Shown here in pieces: positions 4,936 to 6,617 of a DNA stretch of 6,617 nt. Origin of the DNA: a candidate division Zixibacteria bacterium RBG_16_43_9 (GTDB lineage: Bacteria > Zixibacteria > MSB-5A5 > RBG-16-43-9); contig MEWM01000095.1 of assembly GCA_001775355.1 (NCBI GenBank), positions 1-6,617 of the forward strand, read 5' to 3'. Position 1 is the first letter of the stretch. The number at the start of each line of letters is the position of its first letter. Both the position numbers and the translations under genes were made by a program. The notes below the pieces were generated by a model. The model was not told where the DNA came from and searched no databases. It was given only the letters and a program-made list of their open reading frames with translations.

Positions 4936-5358
4936 TTACCTGTACCAATATTCATACCAGCCAGGCATACTGGAGACGTCTATCCTGAGCTGAAAGTTTT
5001 TGCTCGGCTGGTAGAAGAGCTGAAAATTCGGCAGCAAAACACCGTTAAGGCTCTGGCTGCCTCGGTTGAAGACAGAAAGTGGCTGGTGCAGATAGGCCAG
5101 CCCTACCCTGACCAGCAAAGGCTTGGAGATTCTGTATTCTAAGGTATTGGTGTACAATCCGAAAGTCCCGCTCTGTTTGCCTGAGGAAAAAAACGAAAAA
5201 GTATAACTCTGGCTCATCTTCAGACGGCTGGGGTCAAGCAGGCTGAACCCTTTCAATTTGACAGATGGCTCGCTTACACTTTTATCTTGAGCAAAGCCAC
5301 TTTGAATTGATAAAATCAGGACGGCCAGGACCAAGCTAAGATATATTATTTTTTTCAT
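4936..5358 (-). CDS. Small exported protein, probably outer-membrane associated, unknown function
   Basis: A 140-residue protein I cannot assign to a named family. Residues 1-23 are a classical signal peptide (KK, a hydrophobic run 4-19, cleavage expected at GFA-Q). The mature part is rich in alternating hydrophobic and aromatic segments that look like beta strands: SYTFSFFSSG (51-60), FGLYTNTLEYRIS (66-78), LLVRVGLAYLHQP (81-93), LLPNFQLFYQPS (107-118), FQLRIDVSS (121-129). It ends in the aromatic GWYEYWYR. This pattern and the phrase LLDPSRLKMSQSYTFSF recall small outer-membrane proteins of FCB bacteria, from general familiarity only. About 115 mature residues is small for a full beta-barrel. 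A strong GGAGG ribosome binding site lies 5 nt before the ATG, with a good promoter behind it. It sits upstream of lytR_C, hinting at an envelope role. Confidence 0.8.
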   Translation of the reverse strand: MKKIIYLSLVLAVLILSIQSGFAQDKSVSEPSVKLKGFSLLDPSRLKMSQSYTFSFFSSGKQSGTFGLYTNTLEYRISKPLLVRVGLAYLHQPLSVFNRGSQSLNGVLLPNFQLFYQPSKNFQLRIDVSSMPGWYEYWYR

Positions 5359-5384
5359 CTTCCCCTCCAGCGCGAACAGGATTC

Positions 5385-5412
5385 AATATAACCTTATTCA
5401 ATCTTTTGTCAA
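5385..5412 (-). promoter_or_regulatory. Strong sigma-70-type promoter for the exported protein, lytR_C and rsfS unit
   Basis: On the minus strand TTGACA (5407-5412) and TATATT (5385-5390) are separated by 16 bp. The -35 box overlaps the TGA stop codon of the glmU-like gene, and transcription would begin about 20 nt before the exported protein's start codon. This makes the exported protein the first gene of a new transcript even though it follows the panCD-glmU genes closely. Confidence 0.65.
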
Positions 5413-6185
5413 GCTTTATGTTCTACGCCAGATTTTAGTTTTGTGTTTGCCCGGTATTCTTCCATCTGCAAAAGCTCAGAAGTCGAGTTGACCCCTTTAG
5501 TCTCCCAGGGATTTTGAACTCTCAGGGCTTCAACCTTCTCTCCCCTTTTCTTCAATATCCCCAGGACATCGGTAATATAATATTCCTTTTGCAGATTATC
5601 CCTTTTTACTTTCTTCAGAGCGAAGAAGAGCGCTGGCGCAGAAAAGCACATCTCTCCGGTATTGATCTCTCTGATCTTTTTCTCCTCCGGGGTAGCCTCT
5701 TTATCCTCTACGATACTCTCAAAAACCTCATTTTTATTTCTGACAATCCGTCCATACCCTTTAGGGTCCTCTAAGACTGCTGTGAGGACTGTGGCTTTTG
5801 CTTTTTTCTGCTGATGGGTTTTCAGAAGTTCAATTACGGTTTCAGTCTGAAGCAGGGGGACATCTCCACAGAGAACTAAGAGCTCTCCGTCGAAATCATG
5901 AAAAATAGGTTCCGCCTGCATAACCGCATGCCCGGTGCCCAGCTGCTCTTTCTGCCAGACAACCTCCACATCTTTCCCTTTCAGAAGATCAACCACCTTT
6001 TCTCCTTGATAACCAACCACTACTGCAACCTTTTTTAAATTTAAGCTGAGAACTATATCCAGAACATACCCTATAAGAGGTTTTCCGTTTAAAGTGTGCA
6101 GGACCTTGGGGAGGTCAGATTTCATCCTGACCCCTTTGCCAGCCGCTAAAATTATACAGGAGACCTTTTTTAAGTCAAGATTCAT
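5409..6185 (-). CDS. Stand-alone GlmU-type nucleotidyltransferase (UDP-GlcNAc pyrophosphorylase domain only)
   Basis: Predicted to join UTP and N-acetylglucosamine-1-phosphate to UDP-GlcNAc, the precursor of peptidoglycan and lipopolysaccharide. Its 258 residues align with the N-terminal half of GlmU: LAAGKGVRMKSDLPKVLH (13-30) with the phosphate-binding arginine and lysine, QLGTGHA (81-87), CGDVPLL (106-112) with the metal-binding aspartate, GYGRIVR (143-149), IVEDKEAT (158-165), EINTG (173-177), YYITDV (202-207) and GVN (231-233) with the second metal ligand. It stops about 25 residues after GVN, in the linker helix. The left-handed beta-helix acetyltransferase half of usual GlmU (about 450-460 residues) is absent, and no remnant follows. 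One change is Val19, where GKGTRM is normal. Its ATG directly follows the panD stop, suggesting coupled translation; no clear ribosome binding site. Another sugar phosphate substrate is possible. Confidence 0.88.
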   Translation of the reverse strand: MNLDLKKVSCIILAAGKGVRMKSDLPKVLHTLNGKPLIGYVLDIVLSLNLKKVAVVVGYQGEKVVDLLKGKDVEVVWQKEQLGTGHAVMQAEPIFHDFDGELLVLCGDVPLLQTETVIELLKTHQQKKAKATVLTAVLEDPKGYGRIVRNKNEVFESIVEDKEATPEEKKIREINTGEMCFSAPALFFALKKVKRDNLQKEYYITDVLGILKKRGEKVEALRVQNPWETKGVNSTSELLQMEEYRANTKLKSGVEHKA

Positions 6186-6536
6186 TTATTTTTGGGACTT
6201 ATTATTCTTATCGACGTAAACTACCCTGGGCTTGAATTTTTCTGCCTCTTTCTTTTCCATCCAGGAATAGGAGATTATGATTAAGATATCCCCTACCTCT
6301 CCCAACCTTGCTGCAGGTCCATTCAGACAGATTATGCCGGAGTTGGATTTGCCGGGAATGACGTAGGTCTCAAACCTGGCTCCATTGTTAATATTAACCA
6401 CCTGAACTAACTCATAGGGGATTATATCCGCCTTCTTCAAGAGCACCTGATCTATAGTTATGCTTCCCTCATAGTTCAGATCAGCCTCAGTTACCTTAAC
6501 CCGGTGGATTTTCGATTTGCAGACTGCGATCAACAT
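6186..6536 (-). CDS. panD: Aspartate 1-decarboxylase precursor PanD
   Basis: PanD makes beta-alanine from L-aspartate for pantothenate and coenzyme A. It is a pyruvoyl enzyme: the precursor cleaves itself between Gly24 and Ser25, and Ser25 becomes the pyruvoyl group. The YEGS motif is at 22-25, exactly the E. coli position. Other active-site residues also align by number: Lys9, His11, Arg54, Tyr58 and the NGPAAR loop starting at Asn72. At 116 residues it is slightly short of the E. coli enzyme but complete, with a lysine-rich tail. The ATG at 6534-6536 has AAAGGA (6542-6547, minus strand) 5 nt upstream. It lies 17 nt after panC, the ligase that uses its product, and directly abuts the glmU-like gene. 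No PanM/PanZ maturation partner is seen in the window. Confidence 0.98.
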   Translation of the reverse strand: MLIAVCKSKIHRVKVTEADLNYEGSITIDQVLLKKADIIPYELVQVVNINNGARFETYVIPGKSNSGIICLNGPAARLGEVGDILIIISYSWMEKKEAEKFKPRVVYVDKNNKSQK

Positions 6537-6553
6537 AAGATTCCTTTAAAAGT

Positions 6554-6617
6554 TTAGACACAGATCTTGAGATTATCTATTAATCTGGTCTTTCCGAATT
6601 TTACAGCTAAAGAGAGT
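6554..6617 (-). CDS. panC: Pantothenate synthetase PanC, C-terminal end (cut by window edge)
   Basis: Only the last 20 codons and the TAA (6554-6556) are inside the window. The peptide LSLAVKFGKTRLIDNLKICV matches the conserved end of pantothenate synthetases, where an AV(R/K).GKTRLIDN stretch is characteristic. PanC joins pantoate and beta-alanine with ATP. Its position directly ahead of panD, which supplies beta-alanine, supports the call independently. The catalytic HIGH-like and KMSKS-like motifs lie outside the window. Confidence 0.88.
   Translation of the reverse strand, partial: LSLAVKFGKTRLIDNLKICV

Overview
The window looks like chromosomal DNA of an uncultured bacterium of the FCB superphylum or a neighbouring candidate phylum (Zixibacteria, KSB1 or similar). 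Three signs point there: a secreted protein ending in an NFPNPFNP-type FlgD-like/T9SS type A sorting domain, a small exported protein of outer-membrane style, and intergenic gaps full of short hairpin repeats. This placement is inference; no ribosomal RNA or other decisive marker is present.

Layout. At the left edge (1-228, minus) is the start of pdxA (vitamin B6 synthesis), cut by the window. A 324-bp gap (229-552) holds heptad repeats and degenerate palindromic fragments and ends in a -35-like box and a strong ribosome binding site. It leads into a plus-strand gene (553-2166) for a secreted protein of seven repeats plus a C-terminal sorting domain. A second gap (2167-2471) carries five successive perfect hairpins, one of them a good terminator. 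All remaining genes are on the minus strand and converge on that gap.

In transcription order these are panC (3' end only), panD, a GlmU-like nucleotidyltransferase lacking the acetyltransferase half, a small exported protein, a membrane-anchored LytR_C-domain protein, rsfS (ribosome silencing factor) and rho (transcription termination factor). panC, panD and glmU-like are nearly contiguous (17 nt and 0 nt apart) and probably form one transcript covering the last steps of pantothenate synthesis and nucleotide-sugar supply. A TTGACA-N16-TATATT promoter overlapping the glmU-like stop codon probably starts a second unit: exported protein, lytR_C, rsfS and perhaps rho.

Most genes are ordinary housekeeping. 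I found no defence system, CRISPR array, transposase or clearly new multi-gene system. The points worth a second look are the truncated GlmU-like enzyme, the collection of hairpin and heptad repeats (one heptad run lies inside a coding sequence, one hairpin spoils the apparent rsfS start), and the repeat protein with a single CxxC pair.
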